Positions 1 through 8,250 of a stretch of DNA of 64,000 nucleotides are shown here, piece by piece. The position numbers and the translations under genes are program-made. Position 1 is the first letter of the stretch; the number at the start of each line of letters is the position of its first letter. The DNA lies in contig NZ_JACKSJ010000104.1 in the NCBI RefSeq assembly GCF_025821665.1, forward strand, positions 1 to 64,000. Direction: 5' to 3'. Origin of the DNA: [Mycobacterium] manitobense (lineage in GTDB: Bacteria; Actinomycetota; Actinomycetes; Mycobacteriales; Mycobacteriaceae). The notes beneath the pieces are model-generated. The model searched no databases and was not told the DNA's origin. It saw only the letters and a list, made by a program, of their open reading frames with translations.

Positions 1-1697
1 GAGACCAGCCGCCCGGGCCGGGCCGCGGTGGGTGCGCCGTCCTCGGCGATCACCTCGCCCGACACCACCGTGGCGACGTACCCGTCGGCGCGCTGGTCCA
101 GCCGCCGCCCGCCCGCGGGCAGGTCGTGGGCCACCACCGGCCTGTGCAGCCGCAGCGCATCGGGGTCGATGACGTTCAGGTCGGCCTTGTAGCCGACAGC
201 GATGCGGCCCCGGTCGGCGAGGCCGGCCACCCGCGCGGGCGCGGACGTCAGCTCCCGCACCGCGTCGGCGACCGACAGCCGGCCCGCCGCGCGATCACGG
301 ACCCAGTGCGTCAGCATGTACGTCGGAAAGCTTGCGTCGCAGATCATCCCGTAGTGCGCGCCGCCGTCGCCGAGGCCGAGCACCACATCGTCGCGGCAGA
401 TCAGGTCGGCCACCGTGTCCAGCGAGCCGTCCCGGAAGTTGGCCAGGGTGACCAGCAGCATGGCGTGCCCGTCGTCGTCGAGCACCCGGTCGTAGGCCTC
501 CTCGAGCGGGCTCACGCCGCGCGCCCGCGCCCTGGCGGCGATGCTGTCCGACCGGTCGGGTTCGTAGTTCGGCGGGTCGCCCAGCGGGAACATCCACTCG
601 AACGCCTGCGCGGCGAACATCAGCGGATGCCCGTCGCCGGCCGCGGTGTCGTTCAGGATGCGTTCGCGCACTTCGGGTCTGCGCATCTCGGCGACCCGTT
701 CGGCCAGCGGCAGGCCCGCCAGTTCGCGGTAGCTCGGGTAGAGCACGAAGGGGTGGCCGGACAGTTCGAGACCTAGCACCAGGCCGATCGGCCGCGGGAA
801 CACCTGGGCGCTGATGTCACCGCCGGCGGCATTGGCCTTCTCCACCATGGTGAGCGCGTCGACGAAGAACGGGTCACCGGCGTTGCCGATCGCCAGGGTG
901 AAGGTGACGGGCAGGCCGACGTCCTCGGCCACGTCGAACACCGTCCGCAGCGCGGGCTCGTAGTCACCGGCGACGAGGTCGGGCACGAACTGGATCAGCC
1001 CGCCTCCGCCGTCGCGGACGCCACGGGCGATCGCGTCGAACTCCGCGTACGCCGCGCCGAAACTCGGGATGGGCTGGCCGCTTTCACTCTTGTGCAGGGT
1101 CAGCTGCGACGACGCGAAGCCCAGCGCGCCGACCTGGACGGCCTCGGCGGCGAGCTTCCGCATCAGCGCCAGGTCCTCGGGGGTGGCCGGTTCGCGCTCG
1201 ACGCCGCGCCGGCCCATCACGTAGACGCGCAGCGGCGAGTGCGGCAGGAAGGCGGCGACGTCGATGTCGCGCTGTCGCGAATCCAGCGCGTCGAGGAACT
1301 CGGGGAAGGTCTCCCACGTCCACGGCAGGCCGTCGACCATGACCACGCCCGGGATGTCCTCCACACCCGCCATCACGTCGACCAGCACGTCGTGGTCCTC
1401 CGGCCGGCACGGCGCGAAGCCGACCCCGCAGTTGCCCATCACCGCTGTGGTCACGCCGTGCGCCGACGACGGCGTCATCCGGTCCGACCAGATGGCCTGT
1501 CCGTCGTAGTGGGTGTGCAGGTCGACGAATCCAGGCGTGACCAGCAGGCCGGTGGCGTCGATCTCCCGGACGCCCGTCCCGTCGACGGCGCCGACCGCGG
1601 CGATGACGCCGTCGGACACCGCGACGTCCGCCGTGAACGGCTCACCGCCGAGGCCGTCGACGACGGTGCCGTTGCGAATGAGGAGGTCATATGTCAT
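1..1697 (-). CDS. N-acyl-D-amino-acid deacylase family amidohydrolase (3' end outside window)
   Basis: Zinc-dependent amidohydrolase of the D-aminoacylase/dihydroorotase superfamily, expected to hydrolyse N-acyl-D-amino acids or a related amide. The translation starts MTYDLLIRNGTVVDG, the usual N-terminal strand, then shows the metal motif HTHYDGQ, the MGNCGVGF segment with the Cys seen in D-aminoacylases, and near the visible C-terminus GLGDGGAHYG, which carries the metal Asp. About 565 codons are visible and the frame is still open at base 1, so the C-terminus is missing. The ATG at 1697 is 6 nt from a TACATT -10 hexamer (reverse strand 1709-1704), suggesting a leaderless mRNA. It is divergent from the glyoxalase-fold gene. 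The true substrate cannot be read from sequence. Confidence 0.85.
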   Translation of the reverse strand, partial: MTYDLLIRNGTVVDGLGGEPFTADVAVSDGVIAAVGAVDGTGVREIDATGLLVTPGFVDLHTHYDGQAIWSDRMTPSSAHGVTTAVMGNCGVGFAPCRPEDHDVLVDVMAGVEDIPGVVMVDGLPWTWETFPEFLDALDSRQRDIDVAAFLPHSPLRVYVMGRRGVEREPATPEDLALMRKLAAEAVQVGALGFASSQLTLHKSESGQPIPSFGAAYAEFDAIARGVRDGGGGLIQFVPDLVAGDYEPALRTVFDVAEDVGLPVTFTLAIGNAGDPFFVDALTMVEKANAAGGDISAQVFPRPIGLVLGLELSGHPFVLYPSYRELAGLPLAERVAEMRRPEVRERILNDTAAGDGHPLMFAAQAFEWMFPLGDPPNYEPDRSDSIAARARARGVSPLEEAYDRVLDDDGHAMLLVTLANFRDGSLDTVADLICRDDVVLGLGDGGAHYGMICDASFPTYMLTHWVRDRAAGRLSVADAVRELTSAPARVAGLADRGRIAVGYKADLNVIDPDALRLHRPVVAHDLPAGGRRLDQRADGYVATVVSGEVIAEDGAPTAARPGRLV

Positions 1698-1703
1698 GGC
1701 ACG

Positions 1704-1713
1704 AATGTACGGT
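1704..1713. promoter_or_regulatory. Overlapping divergent -10 elements (AATGTACGGT)
   Basis: The reverse-strand TACATT and forward-strand TACGGT hexamers share the central TA. Each is exactly 6 nt from a start codon (ATG at 1697 reverse, GTG at 1720 forward). This is read as a bidirectional leaderless promoter. Confidence 0.55.
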
Positions 1714-1719
1714 GACGGG

Positions 1720-2109
1720 GTGATCGATCACTTCGGAATCAACTGCGCTGACTTCGACAGGTCAAAAGAGTTCTACGACAAGGTGCTCCACGTCCTGGGT
1801 TACAGCAGGCAGATGGACTTCGGCGTGGCCGTCGGCTACGGCGCCGAGGGGCATCCGCACTTCTGGATCGCCGACATGAACGCCGGCGAGGTGCCCGGCC
1901 CCAACCGGGAGATGCACGTCGCGTTCGCCGCGAAGGACCCCGAGAGCGTGCAGGCGTTCTTCCGCACCGCGCTGGCGCTGGGTGTGGAACCGCTGCACGA
2001 GCCGCGACTGTGGCCGGAGTACCACGAGAACTACTACGGGGCGTTCGTCCGGGATCCCGACGGCAACAACGTCGAGGCGGTCTTCCACGGCGGCGGCCCC
2101 AAGGGTTAG
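1720..2109 (+). CDS. Glyoxalase/bleomycin-resistance (VOC) fold protein
   Basis: Small vicinal-oxygen-chelate protein of about 129 aa. The start MIDHFGINCADF and the tail FVRDPDGNNVEAVFH are typical of single-domain VOC proteins, with His near the N-terminus and Glu in NNVEAVF as likely metal ligands. I chose the GTG at 1720 because TACGGT lies 6 nt upstream and family members begin at this IDH motif; the ATGs at 1696 and 1705 are alternatives but would overlap the divergent gene's promoter. The substrate is unknown: glyoxalase, dioxygenase and fosfomycin-type activities share this fold. Confidence 0.8.
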   Translation: MIDHFGINCADFDRSKEFYDKVLHVLGYSRQMDFGVAVGYGAEGHPHFWIADMNAGEVPGPNREMHVAFAAKDPESVQAFFRTALALGVEPLHEPRLWPEYHENYYGAFVRDPDGNNVEAVFHGGGPKG

Positions 2110-2567
2110 TGCGGCGGGATCGTCACCGCGCCGCGTCCTCGCGACAGCAGCGCCATGACGGCGATCCAGCACGCCACCGCCGCCACGGCGAGCCACTGCG
2201 CGAGTTCGAAGCCGACCGTCAGCAGCTCGCCGCTCCAGCCGACGGTCCTGGTCAGCACCGACTGCTCGGCGTTGTTGTCCGCCACATCGGGCAGCACCGC
2301 GCCGATGACGAGCAGCAGCGCCCACAGCAGCAGTTGCACCACGATCTGAGCGGTCGTCAGCCGGCCGTGCCGGCGCGTGTGCCGCAACGCCGACCACGTC
2401 GACATCGACAGCGCGATCACGAGCAAGGGGACCACCGTGAACGCCGATATCAGTGCGATCAGACCCACCGTCCCGCCGAACATCGCGCGACCCACCCAGA
2501 CCCACAGGATCAATGCGATGTTCACCGGGATCATCGCGGCCACAACGACTCTGCTCAGCGCTGTCAC
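2106..2567 (-). CDS. Small integral membrane protein
   Basis: About 153 aa with four hydrophobic segments and no domain I recognise; the N-terminus reads MTALSRVVVAAMIPVNIALI. The GTG at 2567 is preceded at 6 nt by TACGAT (reverse strand), so a leaderless start fits well. An upstream ATG at 2642 would add 25 polar residues and would share its bases with the start codon of the divergent DinB-like gene, which is less likely. Its stop overlaps the 3' end of the glyoxalase-fold gene by 4 nt (convergent). Function unknown. Confidence 0.6.
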   Translation of the reverse strand: MTALSRVVVAAMIPVNIALILWVWVGRAMFGGTVGLIALISAFTVVPLLVIALSMSTWSALRHTRRHGRLTTAQIVVQLLLWALLLVIGAVLPDVADNNAEQSVLTRTVGWSGELLTVGFELAQWLAVAAVACWIAVMALLSRGRGAVTIPPH

Positions 2568-2640
2568 CGACCGATCGTAAGCGCCCCGGCGGCCCGCTTC
2601 GGGCGGCAGTTCTGACGGGGTCACGGGTACGTTGAGACCC

Positions 2641-3159
2641 ATGGCTGACTCCGACGCGACCGCGGCCCGCGAACTGCTGCGTGACTCGTTCACCCGGCTC
2701 ATCGAGCACGTCGACGCGATCGCCGACGAGCTGTCCGACGAGGTGGCGCTCTACCGGCCGGCGCCGACCGCCAACACGATCGCCTGGCTGCTGTGGCACA
2801 GCGCCCGCGTGCAGGACGCACAGCTGTGCGACATCGCCGGGGTCGAGGAGGTGTGGACGCGCGACGGCTGGGTCGACCGGTTCGGCCTCGACCTCCCGCG
2901 CGACGACACCGGGTACGGCCACGGTGCGGACGACGTCGCCAAGGTCCGGGCGTCGGCCGATCTACTGGCCGGCTACTACCACGCTGTGCACAAGGTGACG
3001 CTCGAGTACATCGCGTCGGTGACGCCGGAGGACCTGAGCCGGATCGTCGACGAGCGGTGGGACCCACCGGTCACCGCGAGTGCGCGCCTGGTCAGCATCG
3101 TCGACGACTGCGCCCAGCACCTGGGGCAGGCGGCGTACGTGCAGGGCATCGCCGGCTGA
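2641..3159 (+). CDS. DinB/DUF664-like four-helix protein (mycothiol S-transferase-like)
   Basis: 172 aa protein of the DinB/YfiT-like superfamily, metal-binding four-helix bundles that in actinobacteria include mycothiol-dependent transferases. Three His in the expected spacing are visible: LLWHSARV (helix 2), YYHAVHK (helix 3) and CAQHLGQ near the C-terminus. ATG at 2641 follows TACGTT (2628-2633) by 7 nt, again leaderless-like. It is followed after 7 nt by the PAP2 gene, so the two may be co-transcribed. The use of mycothiol is an inference from family and host, not seen directly. Confidence 0.75.
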   Translation: MADSDATAARELLRDSFTRLIEHVDAIADELSDEVALYRPAPTANTIAWLLWHSARVQDAQLCDIAGVEEVWTRDGWVDRFGLDLPRDDTGYGHGADDVAKVRASADLLAGYYHAVHKVTLEYIASVTPEDLSRIVDERWDPPVTASARLVSIVDDCAQHLGQAAYVQGIAG

Positions 3160-3166
3160 GGTGTCG

Positions 3167-3694
3167 ATGACGAGAGCGGCCGCATGGTGGCCGCCGGTCG
3201 CGATCGCGGCGATGGTGCTGCTCGGCGTCGCCGTGGGGACCGGGACCACCGGTCTGGACGCCTGGTTCTCCGACCGCGATTTCCCGCGTTGGTGGCGGGT
3301 GGTGGTGGACTGGCGGGTGCTGCTCGCCGTGCTGGCCGCGATATTCGCCGTCGCGCTGTGGCGCGGACGGTGGCGGCTGGCGATCGCCGCGGTGGTCTGC
3401 CCGCCGCTGGGCATCGCGGTGGTCTGGACCGTCAAGCCGCTGTTCGGCCGCCTGAGCGGCGGTGCCCTGGCGTATCCGAGCGGTCACGTGACGACGCTCG
3501 TGGTGGTGTCGGGACTGGTGGTGCTGGCCGCAGGGAGCCGGTTGTGGGTGCTGGCAATGGCCGCGCTGCCCGTGGCGGTCGGCATGCTGGCCGTCGGATC
3601 GACCTTCCACTACTTCACCGACACGGTCGGGGCGCTGCTGCTCGGCACGGCGATCGTGACGTTGGCCGGCCGCGTGCTCCGGCACCCCACTTGA
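3167..3694 (+). CDS. PAP2-superfamily membrane phosphatase
   Basis: 175 aa, five to six transmembrane segments. The three PAP2 phosphatase motifs are present in order: KPLFGR, then YPSGH, then GSTFHYFTD with the catalytic His and Asp. These enzymes remove phosphate from lipid phosphates such as phosphatidic acid, isoprenyl diphosphates or phosphatidylglycerol phosphate on the outer face of the membrane. Start could be ATG 3167 or GTG 3161, both just after the DinB-like stop at 3159. The last codons overlap a palindrome (3691-3704) that belongs to the next gene's promoter region. Confidence 0.85.
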   Translation: MTRAAAWWPPVAIAAMVLLGVAVGTGTTGLDAWFSDRDFPRWWRVVVDWRVLLAVLAAIFAVALWRGRWRLAIAAVVCPPLGIAVVWTVKPLFGRLSGGALAYPSGHVTTLVVVSGLVVLAAGSRLWVLAMAALPVAVGMLAVGSTFHYFTDTVGALLLGTAIVTLAGRVLRHPT

Positions 3695-3704
3695 CAGGTG
3701 TCAA
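3691..3704. promoter_or_regulatory. Palindrome TTGACAGGTGTCAA upstream of gabD2-like gene
   Basis: Perfect 6-bp arms TTGACA/TGTCAA around GG, overlapping the PAP2 stop codon and 44 nt before the dehydrogenase start. Too far (39 nt) from the TAGCAT -10 (3736-3741) to be its -35, so a repressor operator is more likely. The regulator is unknown. Confidence 0.35.
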
Positions 3705-3735
3705 CCCCACTGCGATCTGCGTCACAGCAGGCGGT

Positions 3736-3741
3736 TAGCAT
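3736..3741 (+). promoter_or_regulatory. -10 hexamer TAGCAT of the gabD2-like gene
   Basis: TANNNT match ending 6 nt before the ATG at 3748, consistent with a leaderless transcript. Confidence 0.5.
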
Positions 3742-3747
3742 GGGGTC

Positions 3748-5265
3748 ATGACTGCTACGCCTGACGTGGACGCGGCCCAGACCGGCACCATCCGCAACCC
3801 CGCGACCGGCGCCGTCGCCGGCACCGTGCGCTGGACGGACCCCACCGACGTGCCGCGCATCGCGACCGGCCTGCGGGCCGCGCAGCGCGACTGGGAGGCC
3901 CGCGGCGCCAAAGGTCGCGCGAAGGTCCTCGCCCGCTACGCCGTGTGGCTGGGTGAGCACCGCGACGAGATCGAAGAGCTGCTGATCAAGGAGACCGGCA
4001 AGTCCGCGGTCGACGCGGCGCAGGAGGTGCCGCTGCTGATCATGATCGCCTCGTACTACATCAAGACCATGGAGAAGGCGCTGGCGCCGGAGAGCCGGCC
4101 TGCGTCGCTGCCGTTCCTGTCGATCAAGAAGGTCACGGTGCACTACCGGCCCCGTCCCGTCGTCGGCATCATCGCGCCGTGGAACTACCCGGTGGCCAAC
4201 CTGCTGATGGACGGCATCGCCGCACTGGCCGCCGGCTGCGCGGTGCTGCTCAAGCCGTCGGAGCGGACACCGCTGACGGCCGAGCTGTTGCTGCGCGGCT
4301 GGCTGGACTCCGGGGCCCCCGAGGTGATGGCGATCGTGCAGGGCGCCCGCGAGGCCGTCGAGGCCGTGGTCGACAACTCCGACTACATCCAGTTCACTGG
4401 TTCCAGCGCCACCGGCGCGAAGGTGATGGAGCGCGCCGCGCGCCGGCTCACCCCGGTCAGCCTGGAGCTGGGCGGTAAGGACCCGATGATCGTGCTCGAG
4501 GACGCCGACGTCGACCTGGCCGCACACGCCGCCGTCTGGGGCGCGATGTTCAACGCCGGCCAGACATGTGTGTCGGTGGAGCGGGTGTACGTCCTCGACG
4601 CGATCTACCAGCAGTTCGTCGACGCCGTCGTGCGTGCCGTCGAGGACCTCAAGATGGGTGCGGGCGACGGGTACGACGTCGGCGCCCAGATCGACCAGAG
4701 CCAGGTCGCCGTCACCGAGCGCCACGTCGAGGACGCCAAGGCCAAGGGTGCCCGCGCGCTGACGGGCGGCGAACGGCCCGCCGGTGAGGGCAGCTTCTAC
4801 CCGCCGACGGTGCTCGTCGACGTCGACCACTCGATGATGTGCATGACCGAGGAGACGTTCGGCCCGACCCTGCCGATCATGAAGGTGTCCAGCGTCGAGG
4901 AGGCCGTGCGCCTCGCCAACGACAGCCCCTACGGCTTGAGCGCATCGGTGTTCTCCAAGGATGTCGAACGCGGCAAAGCCGTTGCGCTGCAACTTGATTG
5001 CGGCGCGGTCAACGTCAACGACGTGATCTCCAACCTGATGTGCACCACGGCGCCGATGGGCGGGTGGAAGACCTCGGGCATCGGCGCCCGGTTCGGCGGC
5101 GCCGACGGGCTGCGCAAGTTCTGCCGTCAGGAGGCCGTGGTGGCGCCGCGCACCAGCGTCGGCGCCGGCGGGAACTACTACAACCAGTCCCAGAAGGCGC
5201 TCAAGCGGATGAACACGATGATGACGAAGATGGCGCTCATCCGCCCCCGCCGCGAAGCCCGCTAG
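3748..5265 (+). CDS. gabD2: Aldehyde dehydrogenase, succinate-semialdehyde dehydrogenase (GabD2) type
   Basis: 505 aa NAD(P)-dependent aldehyde dehydrogenase. Residues seen: PWNYP (Asn146), LLKPSE (Lys169), LELGGKDP (general base Glu240) and GQTC (nucleophile Cys274). The sequence, including the C-terminal tail with NYYNQSQKALKRMN, resembles mycobacterial GabD2 (Rv1731), which oxidises succinic semialdehyde to succinate and links GABA or 2-oxoglutarate decarboxylation to the TCA cycle. It sits alone between a possible operator (3691-3704) and the PPK2 gene, not in its M. tuberculosis context, so the assignment to gabD2 rather than another ALDH is moderate. Confidence 0.75.
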   Translation: MTATPDVDAAQTGTIRNPATGAVAGTVRWTDPTDVPRIATGLRAAQRDWEARGAKGRAKVLARYAVWLGEHRDEIEELLIKETGKSAVDAAQEVPLLIMIASYYIKTMEKALAPESRPASLPFLSIKKVTVHYRPRPVVGIIAPWNYPVANLLMDGIAALAAGCAVLLKPSERTPLTAELLLRGWLDSGAPEVMAIVQGAREAVEAVVDNSDYIQFTGSSATGAKVMERAARRLTPVSLELGGKDPMIVLEDADVDLAAHAAVWGAMFNAGQTCVSVERVYVLDAIYQQFVDAVVRAVEDLKMGAGDGYDVGAQIDQSQVAVTERHVEDAKAKGARALTGGERPAGEGSFYPPTVLVDVDHSMMCMTEETFGPTLPIMKVSSVEEAVRLANDSPYGLSASVFSKDVERGKAVALQLDCGAVNVNDVISNLMCTTAPMGGWKTSGIGARFGGADGLRKFCRQEAVVAPRTSVGAGGNYYNQSQKALKRMNTMMTKMALIRPRREAR

Positions 5266-5327
5266 CGTCCGCGGCGGCGTCCACCGCCAGTTCACTTCGG
5301 CGTCACCTTCGCGTACCGGCGAGCCGT

Positions 5328-5333
5328 TACGTT
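5328..5333 (+). promoter_or_regulatory. -10 hexamer TACGTT of ppk2
   Basis: TANNNT hexamer 7 nt before the GTG start at 5341; no ribosome-binding site lies between them. Confidence 0.5.
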
Positions 5334-5340
5334 CGGCGCC

Positions 5341-6198
5341 GTGACCCTGCTGACCGACGGCTACACCGTCCGCGACGATGACGACGACGATCCGGTGCTG
5401 CTCGTGCAGCCGAGCGGCAAGCCCGTCGACACGTGGCGGGAGAACTACCCGTACGACGAGCGGATGAGCCGCGAGGAGTACGAGCAGCAGAAGCGGTTGC
5501 TGCAGATCGAACTGCTCAAGCTGCAGAAGTGGAGCCAGGCCAACGGTCTACGGCACGTCATCGTGTTCGAGGGTCGCGACGCGGCGGGCAAGGGCGGCAC
5601 CATCAAGCGATTCATGGAGCACCTCAACCCGCGCGGCGCCCGCGTGGTGGCGCTGGAGAAGCCGACCGAGCGCGAACAGACGCAGTGGTACTTCCAGCGC
5701 TACGTTCCCCATCTGCCCGCCGCCGGGGAGATGGTGCTGTTCGACCGCTCCTGGTACAACCGCGCAGGCGTCGAGCGCGTGATGGGTTACTGCTCACCCG
5801 AGCAGCACGCCGAGTTCATCAGGCAGGCACCGCTTTTCGAGCAGATGCTGGTCAACGACGGCATCAGCCTGACCAAGCTGTGGTTCTCGGTCACCCAGGG
5901 CGAGCAGCTCACCCGGTTCACGATCCGGCAGGTGGACCCGGTGCGGCAGTGGAAGCTGTCCCCGACGGACCTGGCGTCGCTGGACAAGTGGGACGACTAC
6001 ACACAGGCCAAAGAGGACATGTTCGCGCTGACGGACACCGAGTTCGCGCCCTGGATCGTGGTCAAGAGCAACGACAAGAAGCGCGCCCGGATCAACGCCA
6101 TGCGCCACGTGCTCGGTAAGTTCGACTACGACAACAAGGACCACGAGGTGGTCGGCCGCGCGGATCCGCTGATCGTGGGACGGGCGCTGACGGACTGA
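5341..6198 (+). CDS. ppk2: Polyphosphate kinase 2 (PPK2)
   Basis: 285 aa PPK2-family kinase, which moves phosphate between polyphosphate and nucleoside di- or monophosphates. Walker A is GRDAAGKGG (about residues 78-86) and Walker B starts at FDRSWYNRAG (Asp135); the YNR after the DRSW motif and the KDNH-like lid region match the Rv3232c type. GTG start at 5341 is leaderless-like. The acidic N-terminus (RDDDDDDP) is a small oddity. A second, different PPK2 is at 23144-24013, and an exopolyphosphatase at 52755, so this window carries several polyphosphate genes. Direction of the reaction in vivo is not determined by sequence. Confidence 0.88.
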   Translation: MTLLTDGYTVRDDDDDDPVLLVQPSGKPVDTWRENYPYDERMSREEYEQQKRLLQIELLKLQKWSQANGLRHVIVFEGRDAAGKGGTIKRFMEHLNPRGARVVALEKPTEREQTQWYFQRYVPHLPAAGEMVLFDRSWYNRAGVERVMGYCSPEQHAEFIRQAPLFEQMLVNDGISLTKLWFSVTQGEQLTRFTIRQVDPVRQWKLSPTDLASLDKWDDYTQAKEDMFALTDTEFAPWIVVKSNDKKRARINAMRHVLGKFDYDNKDHEVVGRADPLIVGRALTD

Positions 6199-6236
6199 AA
6201 CCCCGCGGTCCTTCACCGACGTGGGGAGGCCCGGGC

Positions 6237-7106
6237 GTGCGATTCGTCATGACGGTGCTGCTGTGGCTCGTCACGACGGCAGCACTTGCGGTGGCGGTGC
6301 CGACGGCGTGGGCCCAGACGACCGTCGTCAGCGAGGACGGCTACGCCGAATTCGCCGCGTCGGCCGCCGAAGACCCGGCGCTGCAGCAGGCGGTCGCCGC
6401 CGAGTTGACCACCCAGATCCTCGACCTCGCCGGCGAGAACGGTTACGGCGGGCTGAACCCGGCCCTTGTGCGCCAGGTCGCCACCTCCTACACCGGCAAC
6501 ACCGGCTTCCCCGGCCAGTTCGCGCAGGCCAACCGCATCGCGCACCGCTACGTGTTCACCGATTCCGCGCAGCCCGGCGACCAGCAGAACCAGTGGCTGA
6601 TCGACGTCGCGCCGATGCTGTCTGACACGTCGTTCCGCGCGACGCTGGGCGACCTCAACCTCGGCGTGCCCGAGACGCTCGAGGTGCCGATCACCGTCCC
6701 GTCCGCCGAGCTGCGGCCCGGCAAGCTGCGGCCGCTGGCCACCTGGACGCCGTGGGCGGCCGTCGGCTCGGCCGTGCTGGCCGGGGTGTTCGCGCTGCTG
6801 ACCCTGGCCGCCGCCCGGTCGCGCGGCAAAGCCGTTGCCGCACTGGGAGTATCGGCGCTACTGGTGGGCGCTGCGGGCTGGGCCGGACTGGAGGTCGCCC
6901 GCGGGCGCATCGACGGCGCACTCGGCAACACCACCGGCGACATCCGCCTGATCGCCGAGGCGATGGTCGGCCACGCCGAGGGCAGTCTGCACCACTGGTT
7001 CAACCTGACCCTGGCCGCCGGCGGCGCGCTGGTGCTGGTCGGTGTGCTGGTGGCGATGCTCGGCGGGTTGCGCCGCGAACGGCGCTCAGGGTTCGATCAC
7101 GTGTGA
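6237..7106 (+). CDS. Exported membrane protein of unknown function
   Basis: 289 aa. A Sec-type signal peptide (MRFVMTVLLWLVTTAAL, cleavage likely after AWA) is followed by about 150 residues outside the membrane and then three hydrophobic segments (about residues 167-190, 195-215, 245-270), ending with a short basic cytoplasmic tail. GTG at 6237 is preceded by a clear GGGGAGG. I recognise no domain; similar proteins occur across mycobacteria. Its last 21 nt overlap the 3' end of echA2 on the other strand. Confidence 0.7.
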   Translation: MRFVMTVLLWLVTTAALAVAVPTAWAQTTVVSEDGYAEFAASAAEDPALQQAVAAELTTQILDLAGENGYGGLNPALVRQVATSYTGNTGFPGQFAQANRIAHRYVFTDSAQPGDQQNQWLIDVAPMLSDTSFRATLGDLNLGVPETLEVPITVPSAELRPGKLRPLATWTPWAAVGSAVLAGVFALLTLAAARSRGKAVAALGVSALLVGAAGWAGLEVARGRIDGALGNTTGDIRLIAEAMVGHAEGSLHHWFNLTLAAGGALVLVGVLVAMLGGLRRERRSGFDHV

Positions 7107-7982
7107 CGGATCCGGCCTGCGCTCAGGCGGTGCCTGGCTGTAGTCGCCCCAGGGGCCGTCGCGGCGCTCGACTGCGGCCCGGACGCCCTCCCTGGACGCG
7201 GTGTCGATGAAGTCGAGCGCGTCCGGGGTGTTGCGCATCAGCCCGTCGAGGATGCCGCCGAGCGTCTGGGTGGACGCCAACCCCATGTTCTCGTAGGCCT
7301 GGTTGACGATGAGTTTCTGCGCCTGCAACTGCGACAGCGGGATTCTGGCGAGCCGCCCGGCGATCTCGGCGACACGGGCCTCGAGCCGCTCGAACGGCAC
7401 CGCCTCGTTGATCAGTTCCACGTCCGCGGCCTCCCGGCCGGTGAGCGGTTCACCGGTCAGCGAATGCCACTTCACCTTCGCCAGGCTCAGCCGGTAGAGC
7501 CACATCCCGGTGAGGTACGCGCCCCACATCCGGCTGTAGGGAGTGCCGATGACGGCATCCTCGCTGGCGATGACGAGGTCGGCGCACAGCGCGTAGTCAC
7601 TCGCACCGCCCACACACCAGCCGTGCACCTGGGCGATCACCGGCTTGGACGCCCGCCAGATGGCCATGAACTTCTGGGTCGGCCCCGTCTCGCGGGCGCT
7701 GACCATCGCGAAGTCCTTGCCCGGGTCCCACCGGCCGTCGGTGTTCATCGCCTCGCCCCACTGACCGAAGCCGCCGCCGAAGTCGTAGCCGCCGGAGAAC
7801 GCCCGGCCCGCGCCGCGCAAGACGATCACCTTGACCGCCGGGTCACGTTCGGCCAGGCCGACGGCGGCCTCGATCTCGTCGGGCATCGGCGGCACGATCG
7901 TGTTGAGCTGGTCGGGACGGTTCAGCGTGATCGTGGCGATCGGCGCTGCGACCGTGTAGAGCAGGGTCTCGAAGTCGGGCAT
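7086..7982 (-). CDS. echA2: Enoyl-CoA hydratase/isomerase family protein
   Basis: 298 aa crotonase-fold protein. Oxyanion-hole elements are visible in RGAGRAFSGGYDFG and in HGWCVGGASDYALCAD. The family hydrates or isomerises acyl-CoA thioesters; the normal catalytic Glu pair is not obvious here, so the exact reaction is open. The gene order (crotonase, S9 peptidase, aldehyde dehydrogenase on the opposite strand) matches Rv0456c-Rv0457c-Rv0458, hence echA2, but here five other coding features lie between it and the peptidase. It follows the anti-sigma gene by 31 nt on the same strand and could be its operon partner. Confidence 0.78.
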   Translation of the reverse strand: MPDFETLLYTVAAPIATITLNRPDQLNTIVPPMPDEIEAAVGLAERDPAVKVIVLRGAGRAFSGGYDFGGGFGQWGEAMNTDGRWDPGKDFAMVSARETGPTQKFMAIWRASKPVIAQVHGWCVGGASDYALCADLVIASEDAVIGTPYSRMWGAYLTGMWLYRLSLAKVKWHSLTGEPLTGREAADVELINEAVPFERLEARVAEIAGRLARIPLSQLQAQKLIVNQAYENMGLASTQTLGGILDGLMRNTPDALDFIDTASREGVRAAVERRDGPWGDYSQAPPERRPDPSHVIEP

Positions 7983-8013
7983 GGCTGCAGTGTGGCAGGG
8001 GAGCGCGCCTGAC

Positions 8014-8250
8014 TCACCGCCAGTCGCGGAACGCGTCGAGCAGCCGGTCACGGAACGCCGGTTCGATCGCGTCGTCGCCGATCCGGCCCAGGGTGTCGAC
8101 GGTGGTGCGGAACTGCTGCAGGTAGTGCTCGCAGCCGTCGCACTCGACCAGATGCACGTCGAAGCGCGCACGGGTGTCGGGATCCAGCGAGCCGTCGAGG
8201 TACGCGGTCACCAGTTCGACGAGTTCGTTGCAGTCCATGTCTCCGGTCAT
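8014..8250 (-). CDS. Zinc-finger anti-sigma factor (ZAS type)
   Basis: 78 aa soluble protein with the anti-sigma zinc motif His33-X3-Cys37-X2-Cys40 (DVHLVECDGC) plus Cys7. Such proteins hold an ECF sigma factor inactive and often release it on oxidation of the zinc-binding cysteines. No transmembrane segment follows, so it is a cytoplasmic sensor. The ATG overlaps the sigma gene's stop as ATGA, the usual coupled arrangement of a sigma factor and its own antagonist. Confidence 0.88.
   Translation of the reverse strand: MTGDMDCNELVELVTAYLDGSLDPDTRARFDVHLVECDGCEHYLQQFRTTVDTLGRIGDDAIEPAFRDRLLDAFRDWR

Noticed and set aside
3610..5295. 561-codon open frame antisense to the gabD2-like gene
   Set aside because: Composition is His/Arg/Gly/Val-rich without domains, and the opposite strand encodes a complete ALDH; it is a by-product of high GC at third positions.
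5266..5320. Terminator after the gabD2-like gene (GGCGG...CCGCC)
   Set aside because: Stem of only about 5 bp in GC-rich sequence; not distinguishable from background.
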